Shown: positions 7,417 to 15,619 of the stretch, one piece after another
How positions within the stretch are numbered: position 1 is the first letter of the stretch
How the letters are laid out: each line of letters starts with the position of its first letter
NCBI GenBank assembly: GCA_023715185.1
Contig: JAMCAN010000002.1
Location: 248,001-312,000 of the forward strand
Reading direction: 5' to 3'
Source of the DNA: Planococcus sp. MER TA 32b
GTDB taxonomy: Bacteria; Bacillota; Bacilli; Bacillales_A; Planococcaceae
DNA length: 64,000 bases
Notes under the pieces: model-generated
Databases searched by the model: none
What the model was told of the DNA's origin: nothing
What the model saw: the letters and a program-made list of their open reading frames with translations, nothing else
Translations under genes and position numbers: made by a program

Positions 7417-8448
7417 TCAGTCAATCAGTTTAACCGTAATGCTGCCATTATCGGATTGCAGGTCAATCGGATGCTGTCCTGTTCCATAAACGGTTCTTCT
7501 TTTCTTAGAGTCGAATACAGTAACCGAGCCCCAGTCCACATCAGCATTAATGGTGGCATTCTCGGGTTGCCGTTTTGTTTCCAGCAGAATGGAACCGTTG
7601 TCTGTTTCCAGGCTGATGCTTCGTTCAAGATCAGCCGCCAAAAGATGGATGCGTCCGTTATCCGTCTGCGCCTTAACGTCGCCTTCAACGTCTTTCAGCG
7701 TAATGGCACCATTGTCGGACACTGCCTGAACATTTCCACATTGAATATCTTTCAGGTGAAGCTGGCCATTTTCCGTTTCAGCTTCCAGTGTTTTAGCCTG
7801 GATGGAAGTCAGGCGGATATCACCATTTTCAGAGTTCACGCTTAAACTTCCCGCGCCGATCTGTGAAAAATCAATGCTGCCGTTTTCCGTTTCAACTTTG
7901 AACACTGTTCCGGCAAGGCGTTCCCCCTTTATGCCGCCATGCTCAGAGTCAATACGGATATTCTCGTATATTTTATCAGGCAATTGGACGGTCAGTGTTG
8001 GTGTATTGAGACTGTGGGTGATACTGAAGATTCCCCATAGCTTCACTTCTTCAGTCAGTGAAATGACGAGTGTCCGATCCACGATATCGACCTTCAATTT
8101 CTGTTTATAATTTTTATCGACCAGATCGACATGCATCTGGCCGTCTTCAGAAGGAGAGATGAGGAGCTGTCCATTTTCAATTTTGATATCAATTTTATCA
8201 AATTTATCTTTCGACATGTCAATGTTCAAGGCTGGAACTTCAGTTTGATTGAAATCGTAATTGCCGATCAGTTCCTCGGCGATTTCAGCCGGGGCTCCGA
8301 GTTCAGCAGAGATGTCGCTGTCGGATTTGCCGTCAGCCCGTCCGTTTGCAAAGTATTCGCGGATATCCTGCAGGATGTCGTTGCGTTCTTCAGCGGGAAG
8401 CCGTCCCAATGCCCTTTCAAGTTGTTGCAGAAATTGTTGTTCAGTCAT
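7417..8448 (-). CDS. DUF1700-DUF4097 protein (YvlB-like)
   Basis: 343 residues. Residues 1-65 form a helical HAAS/DUF1700 domain (TEQQFLQQLERALGRLP...ELGAPAEIAEELI). The rest is a right-handed beta-helix of the DUF4097 type, built from repeats of about 19-20 residues with the recurring turn E/D-N-G: ENGSIDFSQI, ENGDIRLTSI, ENGQLHLKDI, DNGAITLKDV, DNGRIHLLAA, DNGSILLET. Start ATG 8448 overlaps the PadR stop (ATGACTGA), implying translational coupling. PadR/DUF1700/DUF4097 operons in Bacillales respond to envelope stress; the DUF4097 part is thought to act as a surface or membrane-associated scaffold. No transmembrane segment is visible. Confidence 0.82.
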   Translation of the reverse strand: MTEQQFLQQLERALGRLPAEERNDILQDIREYFANGRADGKSDSDISAELGAPAEIAEELIGNYDFNQTEVPALNIDMSKDKFDKIDIKIENGQLLISPSEDGQMHVDLVDKNYKQKLKVDIVDRTLVISLTEEVKLWGIFSITHSLNTPTLTVQLPDKIYENIRIDSEHGGIKGERLAGTVFKVETENGSIDFSQIGAGSLSVNSENGDIRLTSIQAKTLEAETENGQLHLKDIQCGNVQAVSDNGAITLKDVEGDVKAQTDNGRIHLLAADLERSISLETDNGSILLETKRQPENATINADVDWGSVTVFDSKKRRTVYGTGQHPIDLQSDNGSITVKLID

Positions 8449-8764
8449 TTTGCACACCCTCTTCGATTAATTTATTGACCCCGTCCGTAAAGCTTTTCCA
8501 TTCTTCGAGCTGTTCATGGAGATACGTTCTGCCAGGTTCAGTGAGTGAATAGTATTTGCGCGGCGGACCTTCCGTCGATTCCTGCAGATAGGTGGAGAAA
8601 TAACCCTCTTTCGTCAGTCGGCGGAGCAGGGGATAGACAGCTCCTTCCGAAATAGCGACGCGATCGGAAATTTTCTGCACCAATTCATAACCGTAGCGGT
8701 CCTGTTTATCCAGAAGAACCAGAACGCATAAATTCAGCGCGCCTTTTTTCAATTGAACATTCAC
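8441..8764 (-). CDS. PadR family transcriptional regulator
   Basis: 107 residues, start ATG 8764 behind AAAGGAGGCTTTTCAAGTG. PadR winged helix: QLKKGALNLCVLVLLDKQDRYGYEL, SEGAVYPLLRRLTKEGYFSTY and RKYYSLTEPGRTYL. It lacks the long C-terminal dimerisation extension (PadR-s2 type). It overlaps the following DUF1700-DUF4097 gene by eight bases and probably represses the two-gene operon. A weak CACTA-N15-TAGTG repeat at 8784-8808 upstream could be its operator. Confidence 0.87.
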   Translation of the reverse strand: MNVQLKKGALNLCVLVLLDKQDRYGYELVQKISDRVAISEGAVYPLLRRLTKEGYFSTYLQESTEGPPRKYYSLTEPGRTYLHEQLEEWKSFTDGVNKLIEEGVQND

Positions 8765-8783
8765 TTGAAAAGCCTCCTTTCTT

Positions 8784-8808
8784 CACTAGTATCTTATAAA
8801 TAGTAGTG
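8784..8808. promoter_or_regulatory. Weak candidate PadR operator
   Basis: CACTA-N15-TAGTG inverted repeat in the AT-rich promoter region of the PadR gene. Short arms; position is the main argument. Confidence 0.25.
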
Positions 8809-8875
8809 GTTAATGAATAATATATCATTCAGTACTGTTCAATGCAAGGTATTGTTGGAATTTATTTTCATAATA

Positions 8876-8912
8876 AAAGCCTTTCCGGATTCTTCAGTCC
8901 GAAAAGGCTCAG
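8876..8912 (-). terminator. Terminator following the ABC-permease relic
   Basis: Stem AGCCTTTTCGGA / TCCGGAAAGGCT (minus strand) followed by TTTTATT. Confidence 0.6.
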
Positions 8913-8918
8913 ATTAGC

Positions 8919-9047
8919 TTATTGCTTTGGCAAAACAATCTTGCGGCATAAATAGGCTGTAAGGAAATAATAGCCCCCGTAAATCGCCAGGAAAATCAGG
9001 ATCGAAACCCTGGAAAATGAATCCGAGTTTTTGCGACCGCAAGTCCG
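8919..9047 (-). pseudogene. Relic of an FtsX-type ABC permease C-terminus
   Basis: A 42-codon open stretch without a start codon or ribosome binding site encodes RVSILIFLAIYGGYYFLTAY followed by LCRKIVLPKQ and a stop. A single hydrophobic helix followed by a short basic tail is how BceB-type permeases end; compare the end of the intact BceB-like protein at 53772 (IYWMIYRVTSRVYYSIVK). It is directly followed by a terminator. The rest of the gene is gone. The assignment rests on a short segment, so it is tentative. Confidence 0.4.
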
Positions 9048-9060
9048 CTAAAAGGTTTAC

Positions 9061-9107
9061 AAAAAACTGCTCACAAATAATCATCAATGACTTGTGAGCA
9101 GTTTTTT
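9061..9107. terminator. Strong bidirectional terminator
   Basis: Sixteen-base perfect stem, AAAAAACTGCTCACAA / TTGTGAGCAGTTTTTT, directly after the 9115 gene (minus strand). Confidence 0.85.
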
Positions 9108-9114
9108 GTTAAAC

Positions 9115-9504
9115 CTATTCTTTTTCCGTCAGGAACGTAATAACCGCGAACAGCAGGAATGCCAGTAATAACAGCGAACCGCCGACGATGAAGATGACCA
9201 TTACCAGTGTTTCGCCCCAGTTGAACGGATTCAGATTATACAGCCACATGCCGCCGGTCAAACCGACCGCACCGACCATGGCCAGAATACCGTGGATAGT
9301 GACGAGTTTTTTATATTTTATCGTGTAGGCGTGATAGAAAATGCCCCAGGCGAATACCGACAGCCAGCCGACAAGCAGGATGTGCGCGTGGATCGGGCGC
9401 AGCGAATAATCCATTTGGCCAGCCATATGTGAACCCAGATACGTGCCGATAAAACCGAAAATTGCCGAAAAGCGGATCAATCTTAAACTCCAAACTTTTT
9501 CCAT
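9115..9504 (-). CDS. Four-helix membrane protein resembling a heme-copper oxidase subunit I fragment
   Basis: 129 residues, with four hydrophobic helices and little else. Helices 1-2 carry the conserved stretch LRPIHAHILLVGWLSVFAWG followed by IFYHAY, in which histidines at the edge of a helix recall the heme-ligand helix of NorB and cytochrome oxidase subunit I. Short proteins of this type are annotated in Bacillales as hypothetical or cbb3-subunit-I-like. No copper site is present, so oxidase activity is not expected; heme binding is possible. It lies 17 bases after the HssS-like kinase gene on the same strand, so it is probably the last gene of that operon. Confidence 0.65.
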   Translation of the reverse strand: MEKVWSLRLIRFSAIFGFIGTYLGSHMAGQMDYSLRPIHAHILLVGWLSVFAWGIFYHAYTIKYKKLVTIHGILAMVGAVGLTGGMWLYNLNPFNWGETLVMVIFIVGGSLLLLAFLLFAVITFLTEKE

Positions 9505-9521
9505 GAATAAAACCCTCCAAA

Positions 9522-10916
9522 TTATGTTTGTTTCATATCGGGATGCGGCAGGGAGAGGATGAACTCACTGCCTTCGCCGATTTTGCTGTTAACTTTTATA
9601 GTACCATGATGCAGCTGGACAATCTGTTCAACAATGGACAGCCCGAGCCCAGTGCCGTCTTTTTTACGCGCGGCATCCCCGCGGTAAAAGCGGTCGAATA
9701 GCTGGGGAAGCGCGTCTGCGGCAATCCCTGCGCCAGTGTCTGTAAAGGTGATGATAACGTTGCTGCCGACTGTCTTGAGTCCAATTTCGATGCTGCCGCC
9801 GGGTTTATTGTATTTAATGGCGTTCGTCAGCAGATTGTCCCAGACGTTATCGAGCAATTCGGCGTCGCCCCGGAAAAGGGTGGGGGCCAAGGAATAAGAA
9901 AGATTGATATCTTCTTCCTCAAGCCGCCAGCGATATTTCCGGACAACGGCTTTCAGCTGCTCGTCGAGCTGGAATTCCTCTGTCTTCATCGGGTACGCGC
10001 CCTGGTCGAGCGACGTCAGCAACAGGAGCTGGCGCGTCAGGCTCGACAGCCGTTTGGCTTCCTGATCGATGATTGATGTGTAAGCAAGTCTGTCATCGTC
10101 CGGCAGGCCAGGTGACTTCAAGAGGTCCGCATAGCCCTGGATGTTCATGAGCGGCGACTGGAAATCATGCGAGACATTGCTGATGAACGATTTACGCGCC
10201 AGGTCGTTTTGCTTAAGCTGTGTCTGCATCAAATTGAAGCTCTCCGACAGCTGGCCGATTTCATCATTGCGCTGTATGTCGAGCGGGTAATTATAGTTTT
10301 CGCGCGCGATGTGTTTGGTGGCTTCGGTCAACTGAACGATTGGACGCGTCAATTGCCGCGCGAGCCAGACCATGCCGATGATGCTGACAAGTCCGATAGC
10401 CACGACAAAGCCGATCAGCACCGAATGGATATCGGTCCCCAGCAGTTTTGTATCCGGGCGGATGAACAAGCCGTAGTTTTCGCCGTTTCGCTCAAAAGGG
10501 ACACCGACAGTGTTATGCAATTCATTTGTGAAATGGCCGATCATGAAGATCTGGTCCGTGAAACTGTCGAGTCCGGTATAGATTTCCTTTTCAGTGAGAA
10601 CGCGCTGGGCTTCCTCAGGAAAACTGGTGTCATCAAACGGTTCTCCAAAAAACTTCCTATCACCGGAGCTGTCGACGAGGGCAATCTGGTAGCCGAGCTT
10701 TGCGACAGCCTGCATGTAGCCATCAAAGCCTTCATCGGAATAAGGCACGTTTTGGACAGTTGCCACGATTTCCTGAGCGATGCCGACGTTCTGTTCTATC
10801 GTCTCTTCTTTAGTGACAGTGATATAGAAGATATTGGCGATGGTAAAACCGATTAAGATGCTGATGGCCAGAATGAACAGCGTGGCAACGGTGAACTGGC
10901 GGTAAAGAGTTTTCAT
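9522..10916 (-). CDS. Sensor histidine kinase (HssS-like)
   Basis: 464 residues. TM1 about 8-34, extracellular sensor about 35-163, TM2 about 164-187, HAMP (RQLTRPIVQLTEATKHI), then the dimerisation helix with the phospho-acceptor in FISNVSHDFQSPLMNI (His250), and a HATPase domain with N box LTNAIKYN, G1 DTGAGI and G2 DGTGLGLSI. The D after the His (HDFQSP) and the layout are very similar to HssS, the heme-sensing kinase of staphylococci; that identification is by memory. ATG overlaps the TGA of the response regulator gene. The signal and targets are unproven, but an efflux transporter gene lies just upstream. Confidence 0.85.
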   Translation of the reverse strand: MKTLYRQFTVATLFILAISILIGFTIANIFYITVTKEETIEQNVGIAQEIVATVQNVPYSDEGFDGYMQAVAKLGYQIALVDSSGDRKFFGEPFDDTSFPEEAQRVLTEKEIYTGLDSFTDQIFMIGHFTNELHNTVGVPFERNGENYGLFIRPDTKLLGTDIHSVLIGFVVAIGLVSIIGMVWLARQLTRPIVQLTEATKHIARENYNYPLDIQRNDEIGQLSESFNLMQTQLKQNDLARKSFISNVSHDFQSPLMNIQGYADLLKSPGLPDDDRLAYTSIIDQEAKRLSSLTRQLLLLTSLDQGAYPMKTEEFQLDEQLKAVVRKYRWRLEEEDINLSYSLAPTLFRGDAELLDNVWDNLLTNAIKYNKPGGSIEIGLKTVGSNVIITFTDTGAGIAADALPQLFDRFYRGDAARKKDGTGLGLSIVEQIVQLHHGTIKVNSKIGEGSEFILSLPHPDMKQT

Positions 10917-11584
10917 TTCAACGCCTCAAGTTTATAGCCGATTCCGCGCATCGTATGAATTTCAACAGTGGCGCTGTATCGCTTAAGCCGGTCGCGGATA
11001 CGGTTGATATGCGTATTTAAAGTCATTTCACTGACATCGTGGTCTTCGCCCCATACATATTCAAACAGCAGACCACGCGGAGTGGCCAAATTGGCACGGG
11101 ATACCAGAAGAGAAAGGATTTCAAATTCTTTCAACGGTAAAATGACTGTTTCATCGCCAATCGCCACTTCGAAATTTCGGCGGTTGATCGTGACATTGCC
11201 GGATTGCAGGTTCTCCTGGACCGAACGTTCCGAGCGCCGCAATACCACCGCGACACGGAACAATAATTCCTTCGGTTCAAAAGGTTTGACCACATAATCT
11301 TCGGTGCCCGACAAGAACCCTTTTTCCTTATCTTCAAGCTGGCCTTTTGCTGTCAGCAGGATTACCGGTATGTTGAGATCTCGTGTCAGAATGCGTGTCA
11401 GATCAAAACCGTCCATCCCAGGCATCATGACATCCACGATAGCGAGATCGACAAGCTGTTCCTCAAGCAGCAATAATGCTTGTTCAGCGTCGGTGGCCCG
11501 AAAGACGGTATAGCCTTCATTGCCTAAGTGGATTGCCACTAATTGCTGGATATAGAGATCGTCATCGACGACGAGTATTTTCAT
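10913..11584 (-). CDS. Response regulator, OmpR family (HssR-like)
   Basis: 223 residues. Receiver domain with the acidic pocket D7-D8-D9, phospho-acceptor Asp51 (LAIVDVMMPGMDG), and Lys100 (VVKPFEPKEL). The OmpR-type winged helix follows, with LPLKEFEILSLLV and LNTHINRIRDRLKRY and the ending MRGIGYKLEALK. The receiver-to-linker sequence (SGTEDYVVKPFEPKELLFR) is close to HssR. Start ATG 11584 follows GGGAGGAATCTGC. Cotranscribed with the kinase. A hairpin and 66 bases separate it from the MMPL gene upstream, so it could share that transcript or have its own promoter. Confidence 0.88.
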   Translation of the reverse strand: MKILVVDDDLYIQQLVAIHLGNEGYTVFRATDAEQALLLLEEQLVDLAIVDVMMPGMDGFDLTRILTRDLNIPVILLTAKGQLEDKEKGFLSGTEDYVVKPFEPKELLFRVAVVLRRSERSVQENLQSGNVTINRRNFEVAIGDETVILPLKEFEILSLLVSRANLATPRGLLFEYVWGEDHDVSEMTLNTHINRIRDRLKRYSATVEIHTMRGIGYKLEALK

Positions 11585-11605
11585 GCAGATTCCTCCCTGA
11601 GAATT

Positions 11606-11628
11606 GGAAGCCGATTCGCACGGCTTCC
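11606..11628 (-). terminator. Hairpin between MMPL and response regulator genes
   Basis: Eight-base stem GGAAGCCG / CGGCTTCC with a 7-base loop but no T tract, so it may attenuate or protect mRNA rather than terminate. Confidence 0.35.
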
Positions 11629-11650
11629 GCTTACTATCAGTATGCAGGGT

Positions 11651-13750
11651 TTACTTATCTTTTTCAAAAAACAGTATCAATGCCGGCAGCAGCATGCCGC
11701 GGACAAGGAAGGTATCGATGAGGATACCGATGGAAACCATGAAGCCGAAGACGAATAAATCGGCGATCGGCATCGTAGTAAGTGCAGCAAATGTTGCGGC
11801 AAGGATGATACCAGCTGAAGATATCACGCCTCCCGTATTTGTAAGAGCGATTTCCAGGGACTCTTTAACCTTGCGAGATTTGCGTTCTTCGATAAAACGT
11901 GACACCAGAATTATATTGTAATCGATGCCGAGCGCTACAAGGAAGATAAATGCATACACTGGCACGCGAGTGCTGATTGCATCAAAGCCGAACAGCACAT
12001 CCACCAGGAAAATACCCAGGCCGAGTGCGGAAAGGTACGACAATAAAATCGTTCCCATCATGTAGAATGGCATTTTCCATGAACGGGTCAGTGCAAACAA
12101 TAGAACCAGGATGAGCAGCGTTTCGAGAATGACAATTTTGATGATATCGGAATTGTTTACATCCCGCTCATCAGTCAATTTCGGTGTTATGCCACCGAAA
12201 TGGGTTTCCCCTTCAATTGATGCAGCAGCAAGCAATTGTTCGCTGTCAGAACGCAGTGTTTCTACAAAGTCGATGGCTTCCGTAGAATACGGATTCATCG
12301 AAAAGGCGATATTGAATTTAACTGCTTCGCCGTCATCTGTTTGACCAGACAGGCGGGCAGATGCGATTTCATCGTAAGCCGCCAATTCTTCAGCGAGAGC
12401 GGCTGCCGCTTCTTCATCAATCGGCTGGTCACCGACTACAAGCAGCGTAGAAGGGGCGATTTCCCCTTTGTCGAAATTCTGTTCAACAATTTCATAGCCG
12501 ACACGGGAAGGCATATCTTCCGGGAAAGATTTCACGGTGTCGAATTCAAATTCAAGGTTGAAGATATTCAGTGCTGAAACAATCAGGAAAATGGCGACGA
12601 TTCCGCCGGAAAAAACGGGCTTGCTGACGACGAATTTTGCAACTGGTCCCCAAATGCCATGTTTCAACTCTTTTGCTTCTCCGTATTTCGGCACTTTAGG
12701 CCAGAATGCTTTACGGCCGAACAACGTGAATAACGCAGGAATCAATGTAATGGAAGCAAGCATGATGATGAAAACAGCTGTACCGAAAATCGGCGCGAAG
12801 TTGGCGTAATCACGGAAATCCGCGAAAAACAGGATCAGCATCGCAGCGAGTACTGTACCGCCTGCAAAGAATACAGGTTCGCCGGTAGCGCGCATGGCGT
12901 ATTTCATCGCTTCGTATTTGCTCTTGTAATTGTTCAGTTCTTCGCGGTAGCGGGAGAATACAAACAGGGAATAATCGATTACTGCCGCAAACAACAGGAT
13001 ACTCATGATCGATGTAGTCTGGCTCGTCAGTTCAAGACCGGCAGCTCCCATGAATGCAAGCGTCTGGTTAACCACCTGATAGACGATGATTGTCGCCAAA
13101 AGCGGGATGAAAGCAAGCAGCGGTGAACGATAGATGACGATAAGCAGAACCAGGATGATCAGTACCGTCGCAATCAATAGAACGAAATCCGCTTCTTCAA
13201 AAAGTTTTACAGTATCACCGGCAATCCCTGCTGGTCCTGTAACGTAAAATTCAAGACTGCCTGATTCTGCAGCAATATCAGATCCGATTTCACTGGCACG
13301 GTCATTGATTGCGGAGAAATCTGCACCGCCAAGACCGGCTTCAAGCGTCATTGGAACAATCATCGTCGAATTATCATTAGAATAGAAACCTTCCAGCGCT
13401 TGCGGCGGCAACTGGCTGATGTCGATGATCGAATCAATGCCTTCAATGTTTTCGGCATTGATCGCTGTCAGGATTTCTTCGACAGTTTCATTTGCAACTT
13501 CACCTTCACTATTATGGAAGACGAGTATGCCGGGAGTCCCCTGGTCATTCGGGAAGTATTCTTTCAGTTTATCGTCCGCGATGATCGACTGTGCATCATC
13601 CGGCAGCGACTGGAAGTTTGCGACTTTGTAATCATTCAGTCTCGGGCCCATACTGAGTGCGATCATCACGACAAACCACGTGATGATAGTAATCCACATG
13701 CCCCGTTTAGTTGATACCCAATCGGTGATCAGGGTTAAAAATTTATGCAT
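11651..13750 (-). CDS. MMPL/RND-family membrane transporter
   Basis: 699 residues with duplicated RND architecture: TM1 near the N-terminus, a large extracytoplasmic loop (about 40-190), TM2-TM6, a second loop (about 400-540), and TM8-TM12. Motifs include the GxxxDY-like pair, FAAVIDYSLFVFSRYREE in repeat 1 and LVALGIDYNIILVSRFIEER in repeat 2, with the Asp-Tyr proton-relay residues of MMPL proteins intact. The gene family exports lipids, siderophores or drugs at the expense of the proton gradient. Length is normal for YdfJ-type MMPL proteins. It sits immediately before an HssRS-like two-component system, suggesting that the transporter is sensed or regulated by it. Confidence 0.88.
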   Translation of the reverse strand: MHKFLTLITDWVSTKRGMWITIITWFVVMIALSMGPRLNDYKVANFQSLPDDAQSIIADDKLKEYFPNDQGTPGILVFHNSEGEVANETVEEILTAINAENIEGIDSIIDISQLPPQALEGFYSNDNSTMIVPMTLEAGLGGADFSAINDRASEIGSDIAAESGSLEFYVTGPAGIAGDTVKLFEEADFVLLIATVLIILVLLIVIYRSPLLAFIPLLATIIVYQVVNQTLAFMGAAGLELTSQTTSIMSILLFAAVIDYSLFVFSRYREELNNYKSKYEAMKYAMRATGEPVFFAGGTVLAAMLILFFADFRDYANFAPIFGTAVFIIMLASITLIPALFTLFGRKAFWPKVPKYGEAKELKHGIWGPVAKFVVSKPVFSGGIVAIFLIVSALNIFNLEFEFDTVKSFPEDMPSRVGYEIVEQNFDKGEIAPSTLLVVGDQPIDEEAAAALAEELAAYDEIASARLSGQTDDGEAVKFNIAFSMNPYSTEAIDFVETLRSDSEQLLAAASIEGETHFGGITPKLTDERDVNNSDIIKIVILETLLILVLLFALTRSWKMPFYMMGTILLSYLSALGLGIFLVDVLFGFDAISTRVPVYAFIFLVALGIDYNIILVSRFIEERKSRKVKESLEIALTNTGGVISSAGIILAATFAALTTMPIADLFVFGFMVSIGILIDTFLVRGMLLPALILFFEKDK

Positions 13751-13889
13751 TTATTCCACTCCTCTTTCTCTTTTAAACTGTATCAGACCTATCTTAGCGT
13801 CCGAATATAAATTCAATATCAATTTTTGGTGGCAGGGATATGAACGTTTGGAAATGAAGGCAGAAAAAATAAATGAAACTTTATCCCCC

Positions 13890-13914
13890 GTTTTACTCCT
13901 TTCTTATCGGGAAT
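13890..13914 (+). promoter_or_regulatory. Sigma-B-like promoter for the 53-residue protein
   Basis: GTTTTA - 13 bases - GGGAAT, close to the Bacillus sigma-B consensus (GTTTAA, 12-15, GGGWAW), ending 32 bases before the TTG start. Confidence 0.6.
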
Positions 13915-13946
13915 AAGGGGACTAACACGACAGAGGAGGGATTCGA

Positions 13947-14108
13947 TTGGCACGAGATAAGAACAAAGACGAATTGCAAACGAATCAGCGAGATCTGGAA
14001 TTGAGACAAGAGGCGCAGGAATATAAAGAGGAGATCAATCTTCCTGAACAAGGGCTCCATGGTATGGGTGAAGTCAACGATAATGATAAGGAAAATAAGG
14101 ATAAGTAA
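13947..14108 (+). CDS. Small charged protein, 53 aa, probable general-stress protein
   Basis: Starts at TTG 13947 after AGAGGAGGGATTCGA. The product is highly hydrophilic and mostly helical (MARDKNKDELQTNQRDLELR, then QEAQEYKEEINLPEQG, ending in DNDKENKDK), with no hydrophobic core, as seen in small stress proteins of the YfhD kind; I cannot assign a family. The sigma-B-like promoter just upstream and the terminator just downstream make it a single-gene stress unit. Confidence 0.6.
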   Translation: MARDKNKDELQTNQRDLELRQEAQEYKEEINLPEQGLHGMGEVNDNDKENKDK

Positions 14109-14121
14109 CCAAATCGGTCTT

Positions 14122-14156
14122 AATCCGTATTCCGGCTTCCGGGATACGGATTTTTG
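14122..14156 (+). terminator. Terminator after the 53-residue protein gene
   Basis: Stem AATCCGTAT..CCGG / CCGG..ATACGGATT with a T5 run. Confidence 0.85.
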
Positions 14157-14426
14157 CAGTCGAATGGATTTCGAAATCAGTACATTTAATCACGATTGCC
14201 TCGTTGACGATAATTTTTCATGACAGTTTTGTTCTCTGCGGATTTCGCTGAAACATATAGTGAACCCGAATTCTGGAGTGTAAAAATACATTAACTTTAA
14301 CAGGTTTCCGCTGACGGATGGGTCAGCGGAAATTTTTTTGTCTTATGATAAATATGATGCCGACAAAGAAAGGGAAAAGGAGTAGTATCTAGGTATAAAG
14401 TTTTTCATAAGAAGGAGTGAAAAAAT
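14157..14426. other. Intergenic stretch with a second, orphan terminator
   Basis: No supported coding frame. At 14305-14339 there is a strong hairpin TTTCCGCTGAC / GTCAGCGGAAA followed by T7 that does not end any gene I can see. Either a short untranslated RNA lies in 14160-14300 or a former gene has been lost. Confidence 0.4.
14305..14339 (+). terminator. Orphan terminator
   Basis: Eleven-base perfect stem plus T7, located 150 bases after the previous terminator with no gene between. Confidence 0.7.
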
Positions 14427-15020
14427 ATGAAGCGCATTATTCTTTACGCCATAACTATTGTATTAGCGGGCTTGCTGGTATATATTTCGGAGCTGTGGTA
14501 TGACGGGGATAAAATCCTTGGTGTATTGACAGTAGCAGTTTTTGCCCTGTTTTTACTGGGCTGGAAACGTATCGGCAGTAATGGAATCGGACTTATATTT
14601 GTAACTGTATTCTATTTGGTTTCGCTTGATTCCATCTTTTTCGTCCAGGATACTCCCATCTTCATCAGCAGTCTGGTTATGGGCTTATTGCTGATTCCAT
14701 CTTTGCAAAAACATCGTGATGCGGTAACTGCATCGTTTGTGTTCGTTCTTTTGAATATGCTGATTTCCCTGGAATTTGTAACGAGTGAAGTGATGATATG
14801 GCTGATGGTCCTCATAACAGGAGCTGCCGCTTTGATCGGATTCCGTTTCAGCTTGAATCTCGTCAAAATCTGTTTCAGCATATTGTTCGGACTGTCCGCT
14901 TTTTTCCTGCTTCTGTTCGAAGTTTTTGATGACTTCAGCTTCCTTGCTGTAGTAGCGATTCTGATGGTCATCTTTTTCATCATGAGCATGTACCGGATGA
15001 ATAAGCATGTCACAGCCTGA
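14427..15020 (+). CDS. Hypothetical polytopic membrane protein
   Basis: 197 residues, almost entirely hydrophobic, with about six helices separated by very short loops (RIILYAITIVLAGLLVYI, then ILGVLTVAVFALFLLGW, and further helices to the C-terminal MYRMNKHV). Start ATG 14427 has AAGAAGGAGTG upstream. No conserved charged residue within the membrane that would point to transport, and no family recognised. It is 68 bases before an exported protein gene on the same strand and could be cotranscribed with it. Confidence 0.7.
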   Translation: MKRIILYAITIVLAGLLVYISELWYDGDKILGVLTVAVFALFLLGWKRIGSNGIGLIFVTVFYLVSLDSIFFVQDTPIFISSLVMGLLLIPSLQKHRDAVTASFVFVLLNMLISLEFVTSEVMIWLMVLITGAAALIGFRFSLNLVKICFSILFGLSAFFLLLFEVFDDFSFLAVVAILMVIFFIMSMYRMNKHVTA

Positions 15021-15088
15021 ATAGAGGCCTGGCTGTAACTTTCAGGATACCAGCACGACAAATGGATAAAGAGAAGGGGAATCTTTTG

Positions 15089-15604
15089 ATGAAAAGATTA
15101 ATGATTCTTGTGTTTTTCACCTCTTTATTCATGGTTCCCATTCAAAGTTCTGCTTTATCATGTCCGGAACCTTCGTCGGTGGCTGTGGAATACGATGAAT
15201 ATGATGCAGTGCTGATTGGGACAGTAGTGGAAATTGAGAGCAATAACACAAATAAAAGATTGACGATTGAAGTCGCTAAAAGCTTTAAGGGCGCAGACAA
15301 AAAAACTGTTACTGTTTCCGAAGATGTTACATGGGGAGAGAGCCAAGAGAACGGAACATATCTTTTCTTTCTGAAAAAAGAAGGGGAGAAGTGGTATCAC
15401 CCTCTCTGTTCGCCAACCACCCATAACACGAATCTTGCTGCTGAACATTTTACTGATGAGGAAGAGATTACTTTGCATGAAGTTCCTGGAGTCAGCGGAG
15501 TCTCGACGAATACACCTCTTATCCTTTTAACTGGCATACTGCTGACTGTTGTCATTGCGGGTATTTCAATTAGAATGGTAAACAGAAGAAATAAAATTCA
15601 GTAA
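15089..15604 (+). CDS. Exported protein with possible NTR/OB domain and C-terminal membrane anchor
   Basis: 171 residues from ATG 15089 (AAGGGGAATC upstream); ATG 15062 opens the frame but lacks a ribosome binding site. A signal peptide (MKRLMILVFFTSLFMVPIQSS, cut near ALS-C) is followed by a domain starting with Cys-Pro: SCPEPSS...DAVLIGTVVEIES, VAKSFKGADKKTVTV, GTYLFFLKKEGEKWYHPLCS. Two cysteines could pair. This order resembles the TIMP/NTR-like OB-fold domain of secreted bacterial proteins. A single helix (about 143-162) and a basic RRNKIQ tail anchor it, so the domain faces outside. Function unknown. Confidence 0.7.
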   Translation: MKRLMILVFFTSLFMVPIQSSALSCPEPSSVAVEYDEYDAVLIGTVVEIESNNTNKRLTIEVAKSFKGADKKTVTVSEDVTWGESQENGTYLFFLKKEGEKWYHPLCSPTTHNTNLAAEHFTDEEEITLHEVPGVSGVSTNTPLILLTGILLTVVIAGISIRMVNRRNKIQ

Positions 15605-15619
15605 AACAGGAGGTCTACG

